NCBI RefSeq assembly: GCF_018678075.1
Contig: NZ_JAHHIR010000003.1
Span: forward strand, 1-41,431
Length of the DNA: 41,431 bases
Origin: Epibacterium ulvae
GTDB taxonomy: Bacteria; Pseudomonadota; Alphaproteobacteria; Rhodobacterales; Rhodobacteraceae
Direction of reading: 5' to 3'
Shown: positions 25,988 through 34,796 of the stretch, piece after piece
Numbering within the stretch: the first letter of the stretch is position 1
Layout of the letters: each line of letters opens with the position of its first letter
Translations under genes and position numbers: made by a program
The notes under the pieces: generated by a model
What the model was told of the DNA's origin: nothing
Database searches by the model: none
The model's input: only the letters and a program-made list of their open reading frames with translations

Positions 25988-26003
25988 TTAACCCTTTGTT
26001 AAC
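25988..26003. promoter_or_regulatory. CtrA-type box upstream of Hint-protein gene
   Basis: TTAACCCTTTGTTAAC matches the CtrA full site TTAA-N7-TTAAC exactly. A near copy, TTAACCACTGTTAAC with 6-base spacing, ends about 15 bases upstream. The 25862-26239 gap is AT-rich with several GTTAAC words. CtrA is the alphaproteobacterial cell-cycle, motility and gene-transfer-agent regulator, so the downstream gene may be in its regulon. The site lies about 240 bases before the start codon, leaving room for a promoter between. Confidence 0.6.
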
Positions 26004-26239
26004 AATTTAGAATCGCGATTTCGACTCGGGGTTCTCCACAGGCGGATCTCGGCTCAATCTGTTAATTTTCCCAGCGAATTTGGTAAGGAAGGTTAACAAA
26101 ACCCTCAAAAATCACGCGATTTTCACTAAAAACTGAACAATTTCCAAATTGGCCCCGAGCCTGCCCCATTTTCGGCCCAATTCGGCAGCCACATGGGCTC
26201 AAGACAAAAACGTGCACGAGCAGGTAAAAGGGACATCAC

Positions 26240-26944
26240 ATGTTTCTCGATCATTTTAACGCATTCGCAAATCACCAGCCGATTGAAATTGCATCCGATC
26301 TGCCTGCCGCGCTGTTTGCCACGACACCGTCCACCACGCCCCGCCCCCGCATCGGTGGCCTTCTGCCGCACACTTTGGTTGAAGCCGAAAATGGCTTTCT
26401 CCAGGCGCGTCAGCTGAAAGCGGGCGACATGGTCCACACCTTTGATGGCGGCGTTCAGGAAGTTGTGGCCGTTAAACAGTCCGTGCCGCGTCTCACCCCG
26501 ATGATGCATGTTCCGGCCGGTGCCCTGGGCAATGATCGCGACATGGACCTGCCCTCGGATCACGTGATCGCGCTGGATGAAGACACTGCCGAGCAGCTGT
26601 TTGATGTGCCAGTGGTTCTGGCCAAACTGGTCTCGCTCGCTGGCTTCAACGGCATTACCCCTGCGATGCCCCAGCGTCTGGCCCGCATCCATGTGACCTT
26701 CGCTGAGGAAGAGCTGATCTGGAGCGAATGTGGCATGCTGCTGCACATGGCCGACGACAGCGACGATGACAGCGCCTATTGGATGCTCTCCCTGACCGAA
26801 AGCCGCGAATTGGTCGCCACCGCGCAAGAGCGCAGCCTGCCAGAGGCGTCCGAAATTGTGGAACAAGCCGCGTCGGGCACGCTGGATCTGCCCCTGTGGC
26901 TGCGCCAGCTGAGCTTTTCCAACAGCGTCGATTTGGCGGCGTAA
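26240..26944 (+). CDS. Hint-domain (Hint_2-type) protein, degenerate
   Basis: A 234-residue protein whose residues about 40-145 follow the Hint_2 fold common in Rhodobacterales: an HTLVEAENGFLQARQLKAGD stretch, then VHTFDGGVQEV and a DLPSDHVIAL histidine segment. Usual members begin the domain with a Cys (CFTPGT-like) needed for self-splicing chemistry. Here it is GGLLPHTLVEA, without that Cys, so autoprocessing is unlikely. No signal peptide. The ribosome site is AAGGG. The long AT-rich leader contains a CtrA box. Function unknown; it may be a secreted or surface-processing relic used as a binding domain. Confidence 0.8.
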   Translation: MFLDHFNAFANHQPIEIASDLPAALFATTPSTTPRPRIGGLLPHTLVEAENGFLQARQLKAGDMVHTFDGGVQEVVAVKQSVPRLTPMMHVPAGALGNDRDMDLPSDHVIALDEDTAEQLFDVPVVLAKLVSLAGFNGITPAMPQRLARIHVTFAEEELIWSECGMLLHMADDSDDDSAYWMLSLTESRELVATAQERSLPEASEIVEQAASGTLDLPLWLRQLSFSNSVDLAA

Positions 26945-26993
26945 AACACCTTATCGCGAGCGTACACACGCCTGCACCCTTTATACATGAATA

Positions 26994-27036
26994 AAATCAA
27001 GGCTCGACCGGGATAACCCGTGTCGGGCCTTGATTT
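26994..27036 (+). terminator. Terminator after Hint-protein gene
   Basis: AAATCAAGGC (26994-27003) pairs with GCCTTGATTT (27027-27036), with inner CGAC/GTCG and GGG/CCC pairs. The stem is long and ends in T-rich sequence. Confidence 0.8.
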
Positions 27037-27268
27037 CCGTTGTGATCCTTTGATGACAGCGGGGCGCAATCGTTCTATGTGAGGGCACGTCACCTTTTTT
27101 GGATTCGGAGCCGAACCCCTTGCTGATGCTGCGGTTGCTGCCTGCCTACCCTCTGTGCTGCGGACTGACCCCGTCGGCGACGCGTGGTTTCGAACCTCTA
27201 GGTGTTAATTTTTCAGACAGTTTCGCAAATGCAGGCTTGGACAATCAGGCCACCATCGGCTAGTGACG

Positions 27269-27290
27269 CCGCGGCAAACCTGTGCCGCGG
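27269..27290 (+). promoter_or_regulatory. purF leader hairpin
   Basis: CCGCGGCA (27269-27276) and TGCCGCGG (27283-27290), a perfect 8-bp GC-rich stem 62 bases before the purF ATG. The gap 27037-27352 has no gene. No T-run follows. It could act in the leader, but I recognise no known riboswitch. Confidence 0.4.
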
Positions 27291-27352
27291 TTCAGACACC
27301 GACGACAAAGACGCAACGAACAGCAACGCCAAAGTGGAAATGGAGCCATTCT

Positions 27353-28873
27353 ATGTGCGGGATTTTGGGAATCGCAAACCGGGACTCGGATGTCTTCGCG
27401 GAGATCTACGATGGTCTGCTGATGTTGCAGCACCGGGGCCAGGATGCGTCCGGCATCGTCACCTACACCGGTGAATTCTTTCGCGAGCGCAAAGCCAACG
27501 GGCTGGTCAAGGACGTCTTTGGCCCTGACGACGCTGATACGCTGACCGGCAAGGTTGGCATGGGTCATGTCCGTTACCCCACGGCGGGCTCGCTCTCTGC
27601 CGCAGAGGCGCAACCGTTCTTTGTGAACGCGCCCTATGGCATTTACCTGGTGCACAACGGCAATATCACCAACACCGCCGAGCAGCGCGAGAAGGTCACC
27701 GCCAAATACAGCCGTCATCTGCGCACCACATCGGATTCCGAGATCCTGCTGAACGTTCTGGCGGACAAGGTTGCCGATGCGATCAAGGTCAACGGCAATC
27801 GCGAGCCGATCCGCAATATTTTTGCCGGGGTCAAAATGACGATGGAACGCGTGCAGGGCGCCTACTCCGTGATCTGCATGATCGCAGGCGTTGGCATGTT
27901 GGCCTTCCGCGACCCCAATGGCATTCGCCCCCTGTCGGTCGCCACCCGCAGCGCATCCGGTGACGGCGATGACTATGCCTTTGCCTCAGAAGACGTGGCC
28001 TTTGGCATCAACGGGTTTGAGAAGATCCGCGACGTCAAACCAGGTGAGGCGATCCTGATCGATCTGGACGGCAATATGCATTGCCATCAGGCAGTTGAGG
28101 GCAAGCTGAACCCCTGTATCTTTGAATATGTCTATCTGGCACGTCCCGATTCCATGCTGGACGGTGTCTCGGTCTACAAGACCCAGCTGCGGATGGGTCA
28201 GGCACTGGCGCAACAGATCAAGGATTCCGGTCTGGAAATCGACAGCATCATCCCGGTGCCGGATTCAGCCCGTCCCGTGGCGCTGGAAGTGGCCAATTCA
28301 ACCGGCATTCGCTACCGCGAAGCGCTGGTCAAGAACCGTTATGTGGGCCGGACGTTTATCATGCCGGGCCAACAGGAGCGCAAAAAATCAGTGCGTCGCA
28401 AGCTGAACGCCATCCCGCTTGAGATGAAAGGCCTGAACGTGCTGCTGATCGACGATTCCATCGTCCGCGGCAACACCATCAAAAAGATCGTCGAAATGTG
28501 CCGCGATGCAGGCGCCAAGAAGGTCTATATCGCCTCGGCCTCGCCACCGGTGAAATACCCCAACGTTTATGGCATCGACATGCCCACCAAGCACGAGCTG
28601 ATCGCAAACGGGCTTGAGATCGAGGAAATCCGCCAAGAGCTCGGTGCAGATGCGCTGTTCTATCAAAAGCTGGAGGATCTGATCTGGGCCGCCAAAGAGG
28701 GCAACGCCGAAATCGATGGCTTTGACTGTTCCTGCTTTGACGGCAAATACATCACCGGGGTCACCGCTGAATATCTGGACGGTCTGGAAAACAGCACCCG
28801 TGTGAGCGCCAAGATCAAGGACATGCCAAACTCTGGCAGCTCCTGGAACAAGGAACAGGTGGCATCGGGTTAA
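27353..28873 (+). CDS. purF: Amidophosphoribosyltransferase
   Basis: A 506-residue PurF. The start at 27353 is fixed by the family: after Met removal the catalytic Cys is N-terminal (MCGILGIA), and GGAG lies 7 bases upstream, although the frame is open to 27263. The glutaminase domain has LMLQHRGQDASG and the transferase domain the PRPP loop LLIDDSIVRGNT. It transfers ammonia from glutamine to PRPP, the first committed purine step, in the cytosol. A strong terminator follows. Confidence 0.97.
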   Translation: MCGILGIANRDSDVFAEIYDGLLMLQHRGQDASGIVTYTGEFFRERKANGLVKDVFGPDDADTLTGKVGMGHVRYPTAGSLSAAEAQPFFVNAPYGIYLVHNGNITNTAEQREKVTAKYSRHLRTTSDSEILLNVLADKVADAIKVNGNREPIRNIFAGVKMTMERVQGAYSVICMIAGVGMLAFRDPNGIRPLSVATRSASGDGDDYAFASEDVAFGINGFEKIRDVKPGEAILIDLDGNMHCHQAVEGKLNPCIFEYVYLARPDSMLDGVSVYKTQLRMGQALAQQIKDSGLEIDSIIPVPDSARPVALEVANSTGIRYREALVKNRYVGRTFIMPGQQERKKSVRRKLNAIPLEMKGLNVLLIDDSIVRGNTIKKIVEMCRDAGAKKVYIASASPPVKYPNVYGIDMPTKHELIANGLEIEEIRQELGADALFYQKLEDLIWAAKEGNAEIDGFDCSCFDGKYITGVTAEYLDGLENSTRVSAKIKDMPNSGSSWNKEQVASG

Positions 28874-28947
28874 GCCCCACACGTGCGCAAACTAGCTGTT
28901 TGTACTTTGCCGCAGGGCAGAGTAAGACGCCGCCCAATCAGTTCATC

Positions 28948-28980
28948 AAAGACGCTGGTCTCCGCATCAGCGTCTTTTTC
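28948..28980 (+). terminator. Rho-independent terminator after purF
   Basis: AAAGACGCTG (28948-28957) and CAGCGTCTTT (28968-28977) followed by more Ts. Confidence 0.92.
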
Positions 28981-29009
28981 TTTGGTCACCATGCAGTCAG
29001 GAACGTCAT

Positions 29010-29573
29010 TTGGATCCGCATCTCGCCAGGCTTTTGACGTCTCAACGCACCTGCCGTTGCTGCGGAGCCACTTTTGCGCAGCTTATCAGCCTGTCCTGTG
29101 ACCGGCCTGACATCTGCAGCGACGAGCATATCGTGCAGGACAATACCGCTGTTCTGACCGAAGCCGGCGATGTGTTGACCGAAGATTTCTGCCGCATCGG
29201 GGATCTGCATTTCCTGCGCGCGGTACTGGCGCTGCCGATCAACAATGCGGGCGAGACCGAATTCATTCTGGGCACCTGGGCCAGTGTCACGGCGGATGAC
29301 TTCCACGACTACCACTCTTTGCTGGATATGGGAGAGGTCGACACGATGGGCAGCCGTCCGGCCTGGCTTGCCAATACCATTCCGCTGCATGAAGGTCAGC
29401 CACCGGCCGCCAAAATCCAGCCGCGCGGCGATGGGCAATATCCGGATCTGGATGTGGTTGAGACCTCGCATTCGCTTCACACCTTGCAGCAGCGCGGGTT
29501 GGAGTTCGAGGACCTGCTGGAAATGCTCTATGCCTATGGGCACGATCTGCCGTCGCTCCTGTACGATGCCTGA
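29010..29573 (+). CDS. DUF2199 family protein
   Basis: A 187-residue soluble protein. An N-terminal CRCC cysteine cluster (residues 15-18) and a later DIC suggest a small metal site. The body carries the DUF2199 pattern EFILGTWASVTADDFHDY ... RPAWLANTIPLH ... LQQRGLEFEDLLEML. The start is TTG with AGGA seven bases upstream. Function of the family is unknown. It stands alone between the purF terminator and a hairpin. Confidence 0.75.
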   Translation: MDPHLARLLTSQRTCRCCGATFAQLISLSCDRPDICSDEHIVQDNTAVLTEAGDVLTEDFCRIGDLHFLRAVLALPINNAGETEFILGTWASVTADDFHDYHSLLDMGEVDTMGSRPAWLANTIPLHEGQPPAAKIQPRGDGQYPDLDVVETSHSLHTLQQRGLEFEDLLEMLYAYGHDLPSLLYDA

Positions 29574-29641
29574 TTGCCTGTGACCGCGAGGGTTTGGTTT
29601 CAAGGCATGCGCGGCTCAGATACCGCAAAGCACGCATAAAT

Positions 29642-29675
29642 CCGCTGGCCCAGATCAGGCCTACCAGCGGTTCTT
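29642..29675 (+). terminator. Probable terminator after DUF2199 gene
   Basis: CCGCTGG (29642-29648) pairs with CCAGCGG (29664-29670), 15-base loop, followed by TTCTTT. Confidence 0.6.
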
Positions 29676-29786
29676 TGCACGCATCTCCCCCTGGCCTTTC
29701 CCTTCGCCCGGCACGCTGATAGCTGCGCCTCTTCGCCCCGCTAAATGGCACCGGGCAGTCAAACAAGAGGCACAGGCAGTCCCAAA

Positions 29787-30059
29787 ATGGGTTCAAACAA
29801 CACAATAGAAGACACACCAAAACATGTGGCGCAATCCGCGACGCAATCAGACGCGCTGCCAACCGGCGGGACGGTTTTGGTCGGCATTTTTGGCGCGACC
29901 ACCGCGCCAGAGGCATTGGTGCGCACCAGCAGCGGTCGGGTGCGACGCGTGAAAAACGGCAGCCGTGTGGCCTCGGGTCAGGTTGTTGCCATCGACGAAA
30001 AAGGCTTGTTGCTGCAACGGGGCGGCCAGACCCAGCGGCTGCAAATCCCCGGCAGTTAG
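29787..30059 (+). CDS. Small protein with PilP/GspC-like domain
   Basis: 90 residues from the ATG at 29787 (the frame is open to 29745, but the first 14 residues look unlike coding sequence). After a polar N-terminus, the core LPTGGTVLVGIFGATTAPEA, then VRTSSGRVRRVKNGSRVASGQ and VVAIDEKGLLLQ, resembles the small beta domain of PilP/GspC secretion and pilus proteins. No signal peptide is visible, so a pilus role is doubtful. No neighbouring pilus genes. Ribosome site weak. Confidence 0.55.
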   Translation: MGSNNTIEDTPKHVAQSATQSDALPTGGTVLVGIFGATTAPEALVRTSSGRVRRVKNGSRVASGQVVAIDEKGLLLQRGGQTQRLQIPGS

Positions 30060-30115
30060 TCGCAGCGCCAACACGCCCCCTTGACCCTGCCAGCCCGGCA
30101 ACGCAAGAAAGCGGT

Positions 30116-30763
30116 ATGACACAGAAACTTGCTTTGATCACCGGTGCGTCGCGTGGCCTTGGGGCCGCATTTGCAGAGGCGCTTGCCCCGACCCATCACA
30201 TTGTCGCCGTTGGACGGACCGCTGGCGCGTTGGAAGAGCTGGATGACCGCATCCAGGCCGGTGGCGGCAGCGCCACCCTGGCACCGATGGACATCACCAC
30301 GCCGGACGCCATGGCCACCCTGTGCCGCGGTATTCATGACCGCTGGGGCCAGTTGGATCTGTGGGTTCATTGCGCCATCCACGCCGCCCCGTTGAGCCCG
30401 GCAAATTTCGTAGCCCCCAAGGATTGGGAGAAAAGCGTTGCGGTCAATGCCACCGCGACCTCTCTGCTGATCACCTATGTCGCGCCCCTTCTCGGACAGT
30501 CGGGCAAAGCGGTGTTCTTTGATGATCCTCGTGGCGGTGAGCGGTTCTTTGGCGCCTATGGGGCGAGCAAAGCCGCGCAGATGGCACTGGTACGCAGTTG
30601 GCAGGACGAAAGCGAACGCACCGGACCCAAGGTGCAGATCCTGGCACCCAATCCCATGCCCACCGCCACCCGCGCGCGGTTTTATCCCGGCGAAGACCGC
30701 GACACTCTTGCCGCGCCCCAGTCCGAGGCTGCGCGCCTGTTGCCCGCCGTTCTGGAAGACTAA
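30116..30763 (+). CDS. SDR-fold protein lacking the catalytic Ser
   Basis: A 215-residue protein with the SDR nucleotide loop TGASRGLG (9-16) and a Tyr148-x3-Lys152 pair (AYGASK). The catalytic Ser expected 13 residues before Tyr is Phe135, in FFDDPRGGERFF, and the NNAG motif reads HCAIH. Either the chemistry is altered or it is a non-catalytic NAD(P)-binding protein. It is 56 bases downstream of the small PilP/GspC-like gene and upstream of surE. Confidence 0.75.
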   Translation: MTQKLALITGASRGLGAAFAEALAPTHHIVAVGRTAGALEELDDRIQAGGGSATLAPMDITTPDAMATLCRGIHDRWGQLDLWVHCAIHAAPLSPANFVAPKDWEKSVAVNATATSLLITYVAPLLGQSGKAVFFDDPRGGERFFGAYGASKAAQMALVRSWQDESERTGPKVQILAPNPMPTATRARFYPGEDRDTLAAPQSEAARLLPAVLED

Positions 30764-30924
30764 CTCACGGTCGGCATCCGTCCGAACCCGCGTGAATTAT
30801 CACCGACTTGATCGGACAGGTGCCCGCTGCGGGACGCTTTCCTCCCGCTTGGGACACGCAGCCCCTTGCCCCGTTGCGGCGTTGGCCATATTCACGATGG
30901 CAACGATGTAACGCAGGGCAAGAC

Positions 30925-31707
30925 ATGCGCATTTTGATCACCAATGACGACGGCATCAATGCCGAGGGTCTGCAAGTCCTGAGCGAGATCGCCAAGAGCA
31001 TTGCAGGGGATACGGGCGAAGTCTGGACCGTTGCGCCCGCATTTGAGCAATCCGGTGTGGGTCATTGCATCAGCTATACCCGGCCGTTCATGATTTCCGA
31101 ACAGGGACCGCGCCGCTTTGCCGCCGAGGGCTCTCCGGCTGATTGCGTGCTGGCCGGTCTCTATAATGTGCTGAAAGACACGCCGCCGGATCTGATCCTG
31201 TCGGGCGTCAACCGGGGCAATAACTCCGCTGAAAACGCGCTCTATTCCGGCACATTGGGCGCTGCGCTGGAAGGCGCGTTGCAGGGCATACCGTCGTTTG
31301 CGCTGTCCCAGTATTTTGGCCCCGAGAACAAGGAACTGGCCAATCCGTTTGAAGCCGCCGCCGCCCACGGTGCCGCCGCCATTCAAAAGGTTCTGAAGGC
31401 CGCTCCGGCCAATAACAGCGCCTATCAGCTGTTTTACAATATCAACTTCCCACCGGTTGCCGCCGATGACGTCAAGGGGATGCGTTTTGCCGCCCAAGGC
31501 CTGCGTCAGGGCACGCGGTTCAGTGCCGAAAACTCCAACTCGCCAAATGGGCGTCATTACACTTGGATAAAAGGGGGCGATCAGCGCGCCGAAACCGCAC
31601 CCGGCAGCGATGCGGCGTCGAACCTAGCCGGCTATGTCTCAATCACGCCGATGCGCGCGGATCTTACAGCCCATGATGTTCTGGAGGGGTTTCAGGCAGT
31701 AGAATGA
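30925..31707 (+). CDS. surE: 5'/3'-nucleotidase SurE
   Basis: 260 residues from the ATG at 30925 (AGGGC upstream; frame open to 30808). N-terminal [10 protein letters not shown] carries the paired Asp metal ligands. [18 protein letters not shown] has the conserved Ser/Asn site. A stationary-phase survival nucleotidase acting on nucleoside monophosphates. Its stop overlaps the pcm start (ATGA), the widely conserved surE-pcm coupling. Confidence 0.96.
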   Translation: MRILITNDDGINAEGLQVLSEIAKSIAGDTGEVWTVAPAFEQSGVGHCISYTRPFMISEQGPRRFAAEGSPADCVLAGLYNVLKDTPPDLILSGVNRGNNSAENALYSGTLGAALEGALQGIPSFALSQYFGPENKELANPFEAAAAHGAAAIQKVLKAAPANNSAYQLFYNINFPPVAADDVKGMRFAAQGLRQGTRFSAENSNSPNGRHYTWIKGGDQRAETAPGSDAASNLAGYVSITPMRADLTAHDVLEGFQAVE

Positions 31708-32354
31708 CACCGGGACCCGATCCAGAAACCAAGATGCAATTCCTGTTCGCGCTGCGTTCCAAAGGCGTGACCGAACAAACCGTTCTGGAAGCGATGGAGA
31801 CCATCGATCGCGGGCTGTTTGTGCGCGGCCTGTTCTCGGATCGTGCCTATGAGGACATGCCGCTGCCGATTTCCTGCGGCCAGACGATTTCGCAGCCCTC
31901 GGTGGTTGGCATCATGACCCAGGCGCTGCAGGTGAGCCCGCGCGACACAGTTCTGGAGGTGGGCACTGGGTCCGGCTATCAGGCAGCGATCCTGGCGCGG
32001 CTGGCCCGCCGGGTCTATACCATCGACCGCTATAGCCGTTTGGTGCGCGAAGCGCGCGATGTGTTTGACCAATTGGCGATCTCCAATCTGACCTCTTTGG
32101 TGGGCGATGGATCGCATGGAATGCCCGAACAAGCGCCCTTTGATCGTATTATTGTGACCGCTGCCGCCGAAGATCCGCCAAGCCCGCTGTTGGCGCAGCT
32201 CAAGATTGGCGGCATAATGGTGCTGCCTGTTGGCCAGTCTGACCACGTACAATCGCTTATTCGTGTGCATAAAACCGCCGACGGGCTGGAATATGACGAA
32301 TTACGCTCTGTCCGCTTTGTTCCCCTGCTTGAGGGACTGGGCAAAGAGACATAA
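31704..32354 (+). CDS. pcm: Protein-L-isoaspartate O-methyltransferase
   Basis: A 216-residue PCMT with [16 protein letters not shown] and the SAM-binding motif [13 protein letters not shown]. It repairs damaged isoaspartyl residues in aged proteins using S-adenosylmethionine. Translationally coupled to surE and followed by an nlpD-like gene. Confidence 0.96.
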   Translation: MTPGPDPETKMQFLFALRSKGVTEQTVLEAMETIDRGLFVRGLFSDRAYEDMPLPISCGQTISQPSVVGIMTQALQVSPRDTVLEVGTGSGYQAAILARLARRVYTIDRYSRLVREARDVFDQLAISNLTSLVGDGSHGMPEQAPFDRIIVTAAAEDPPSPLLAQLKIGGIMVLPVGQSDHVQSLIRVHKTADGLEYDELRSVRFVPLLEGLGKET

Positions 32355-32479
32355 GAAATTGAGGTATACCATCCATTTGTCGCAGCGCGCGTGAGCACGC
32401 TGGATCGCGGCAGCAAGAGGTGGGGTTAACAAACGGGCCGGGCCGCACTGGGTTCTGCTGTGATTTGAGGAGAGCGAAG

Positions 32480-33718
32480 ATGACCGTGACCATCCCACGC
32501 CACACACGAGGCGCAGGCCTGCGCATCACGTCTGCCCTTGCTCTGCTGTCGGCACTGGCCGCCTGTGACGGCTCCCCGCTGGATTACGATCTACGGGGCC
32601 GCGTCGGTGGTTTTACCACGGCACCTGCTGCACAGACCGCCACCGCCAGCCGCCCCACCGCCGATGCGCGCGGCTTGATCAGCTATCCCTCATATCAGGT
32701 TGCCGTCGCTGAACGCGGTGACACGTTGGCCGATGTGGCCACCCGCATTGGTCTGCCCGTCGGCGAGCTGGCCCAGTTCAATGGCATGCAACCGGGCGAC
32801 ACCCTGCGCCGGGGTGAAGTGATCGCCCTACCCCGCCGTGCCCCCGATGTGGTGCCCCAGTCTGAGGTTGTCGCCCCTGGTGGCGTCGACATTGCCGCCC
32901 TCGCCGGCCAAGCGATCGAAACCGCGCCGCTGGCTTCCAACAATCCGGGATCAGCAACCCCAACCACCCTGCGCCCGACACCCAAACCACAGGCCACGCC
33001 CGCGGTCCAGGGCGGACCAGAACCGGTGCGCCACAAGGTAGAACGGGGAGAGACCGCCTTTACCATTTCGCGGCTCTATCAGGTGCCGGTGAAATCCCTG
33101 GCGGAATGGAATGGGCTGAACAGCAGTTTCTCAATCCGCGAAGGCCAATTCCTGTTGATCCCGATCAAGGATCAACCCGCCCCCAGCCGCCAAGACCAAG
33201 CCCCCGCAGCCCCCGAAGTGCAGGTTGTCGCCGCCCCCGGTGTGGGCAGTCCAACGCCAACCCCGCCCAGCTCCACCAAACCGCTGCCGGATGAAAAAGT
33301 CGAACCCGCCGCTGCCAAGCCGGAAATCATCCCCGAGGTCACGGTCCCGGCCCCGACCCAAGCACCAGATTCCGCCATGGTCTACCCGGTGCAGGGCAAG
33401 ATCATCCGCACCTATAGTAAGGGTAAAAACGACGGCATCGACATCTCAGGGCCCGCCGGTGCCACCGTGCGCGCCGCCGATTCCGGCACCGTGGCCGCCA
33501 TCACCAAGGATTCCAACGGCATCCCGATCATCGTTGTGCGCCATGATCCTAAGGTGCTGACGGTTTATGCCAATGTCGACAAGATCGAGGTCAACAAAGG
33601 CGACACCGTCCGCCGCGGCCAAGCCATCGCCGCCCTGCGCGAAGAAGCCACGCCTTACGTCCATTTCGAGGTCCGCAACGGCTTTGACAGCGTGGATCCC
33701 CTGCCGTATTTGAATTGA
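32480..33718 (+). CDS. NlpD-like lipoprotein (two LysM, degenerate M23)
   Basis: 412 residues from the ATG at 32480 (GAGGAGAGC upstream; frame open to 32420). Lipobox LAAC with Cys29. LysM 1 at about 70-118 (YQVAVAERGDTLADVATRIG), LysM 2 at about 183-229 (VRHKVERGETAFTISRLYQ), a Pro/Ala-rich linker, and an M23 domain at about 300-410. The zinc site is broken: the HxxxD His is Asn317 (NDGID), and the HxH first His is Tyr (PYVHFEV). This is the pattern of NlpD/EnvC amidase activators rather than a peptidase. The order surE-pcm-nlpD matches other proteobacteria. It acts at the outer membrane/periplasm in cell division. Confidence 0.9.
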   Translation: MTVTIPRHTRGAGLRITSALALLSALAACDGSPLDYDLRGRVGGFTTAPAAQTATASRPTADARGLISYPSYQVAVAERGDTLADVATRIGLPVGELAQFNGMQPGDTLRRGEVIALPRRAPDVVPQSEVVAPGGVDIAALAGQAIETAPLASNNPGSATPTTLRPTPKPQATPAVQGGPEPVRHKVERGETAFTISRLYQVPVKSLAEWNGLNSSFSIREGQFLLIPIKDQPAPSRQDQAPAAPEVQVVAAPGVGSPTPTPPSSTKPLPDEKVEPAAAKPEIIPEVTVPAPTQAPDSAMVYPVQGKIIRTYSKGKNDGIDISGPAGATVRAADSGTVAAITKDSNGIPIIVVRHDPKVLTVYANVDKIEVNKGDTVRRGQAIAALREEATPYVHFEVRNGFDSVDPLPYLN

Positions 33719-33923
33719 TGCCGACCTAGGGCCCTCGCTCAGAACTAACCCCCAACATATGCATGCCGATGCCGCGCGCGGCGGCGTGCCGGATCAGCAG
33801 GCGGTTGGATCACAAGTTTTCATTGTGCGCTCCTGCCCTAGACAGATGTCTTTTTTGTGTGTTGCATACTCGCCTTGAGCGATTCACAGTGCGTAAATTC
33901 ATGCATAAATTGATCGTCAGATT

Positions 33924-34565
33924 ATGAAAAACCTTTTTATTTTTTTCGTCCTGCTGGGTGCGGCGCTTATACCCAATGTTCCCCTGGCGGATGACATCAC
34001 GCGTATCGAAGAGATCTTGCATAACCAAAGATTTAGCGATGACGGATTAACAGTGACCACAGAGGAGACCGCGACAGTTGAAGGTTGCGCCATTCGCCTT
34101 GTGAGGACATCTGCAAACAGATGCCACAAGGACACGGGTTTCTATGAAAGAACCCGGTACATCGATGTGCGCGTCTTAAATACGCATAGATTTTTTGTGT
34201 CTCGGGAGGACTTTACCGGAGAAAGCTATGAAAACCTCAAAGGTGCGGCGGCATACAGCTTCCGCTGGCATTATTGGTTCTCGTTATTCAAAGCTGGACA
34301 ACGCGCCCACGCGATTTTCAAAGAAGAATACGAAAATCACCCGCGCGACATCAGCACCCGGTTGCAAGTTCTGAGCAGGCGAAACAGCGAAGAAATCGAT
34401 CCCGACGCTTATGCGATGTCTTATAAGACTACCAAATTTTGCTCTGGCGCTACGATCAAGGAACCTCTGTTCAGCAGCGGCTTTGATTTCTATATGCCCC
34501 CTGAGCACACGCGCGAATTCGTGGCACTAATTGAGGATCTGGCGAAGACTTGCGAGCCGCTTTAA
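33924..34565 (+). CDS. Hypothetical secreted protein
   Basis: A 213-residue protein I do not recognise. It has a signal peptide (residues 1-22, cleavage after PLA), and an exported part with four cysteines (Cys55, Cys67, Cys173 and Cys211, approximate) able to form disulfides. Its base composition is visibly more AT-rich than the neighbours, and it has no clear ribosome site, suggesting recent acquisition or poor expression. The 205-base gap before it holds nothing I can name. It is followed 6 bases on by a small membrane-protein gene. Confidence 0.6.
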   Translation: MKNLFIFFVLLGAALIPNVPLADDITRIEEILHNQRFSDDGLTVTTEETATVEGCAIRLVRTSANRCHKDTGFYERTRYIDVRVLNTHRFFVSREDFTGESYENLKGAAAYSFRWHYWFSLFKAGQRAHAIFKEEYENHPRDISTRLQVLSRRNSEEIDPDAYAMSYKTTKFCSGATIKEPLFSSGFDFYMPPEHTREFVALIEDLAKTCEPL

Positions 34566-34571
34566 ATCAAA

Positions 34572-34778
34572 ATGGGCTATGCAGGATGGGGCAGTGTTAT
34601 TCTCGCGGGTGGTCTCATGGCCCATGTGTTTTTGGTCTATGGGTTGGACTTCAAACCAAAGGAGGCCTCAATTGGCGTCGCCTATGGTTTGGTGTTTGGC
34701 GCAATCTTTTGGCTTGGCGCACGCCTCTCCACACCCGCTGCGTTTATCGTCACAGCAGATCCCAAAGATGTTCTGTGA
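34572..34778 (+). CDS. Small two-helix membrane protein
   Basis: 68 residues, with hydrophobic segments at about 6-24 and 35-55 separated by a short DFKPKEAS loop. No family recognised and no clear ribosome site. The 6-base spacing to the secreted protein suggests the two are co-transcribed. It converges with the ATPase gene 18 bases away. Confidence 0.45.
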   Translation: MGYAGWGSVILAGGLMAHVFLVYGLDFKPKEASIGVAYGLVFGAIFWLGARLSTPAAFIVTADPKDVL

Positions 34779-34796
34779 GAATCGGACCCGCGGGCG

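Noticed and set aside
26032-26040. DnaA-box-like TTCTCCACA in an AT-rich gap (possible origin)
   Set aside because: A single near match with no cluster and no dnaA or parAB genes nearby; the AT-richness is better explained by CtrA-type sites.
27185-27205. GTTTCGAACC resembling a tRNA T-loop
   Set aside because: No acceptor, D or anticodon stem could be folded around it.
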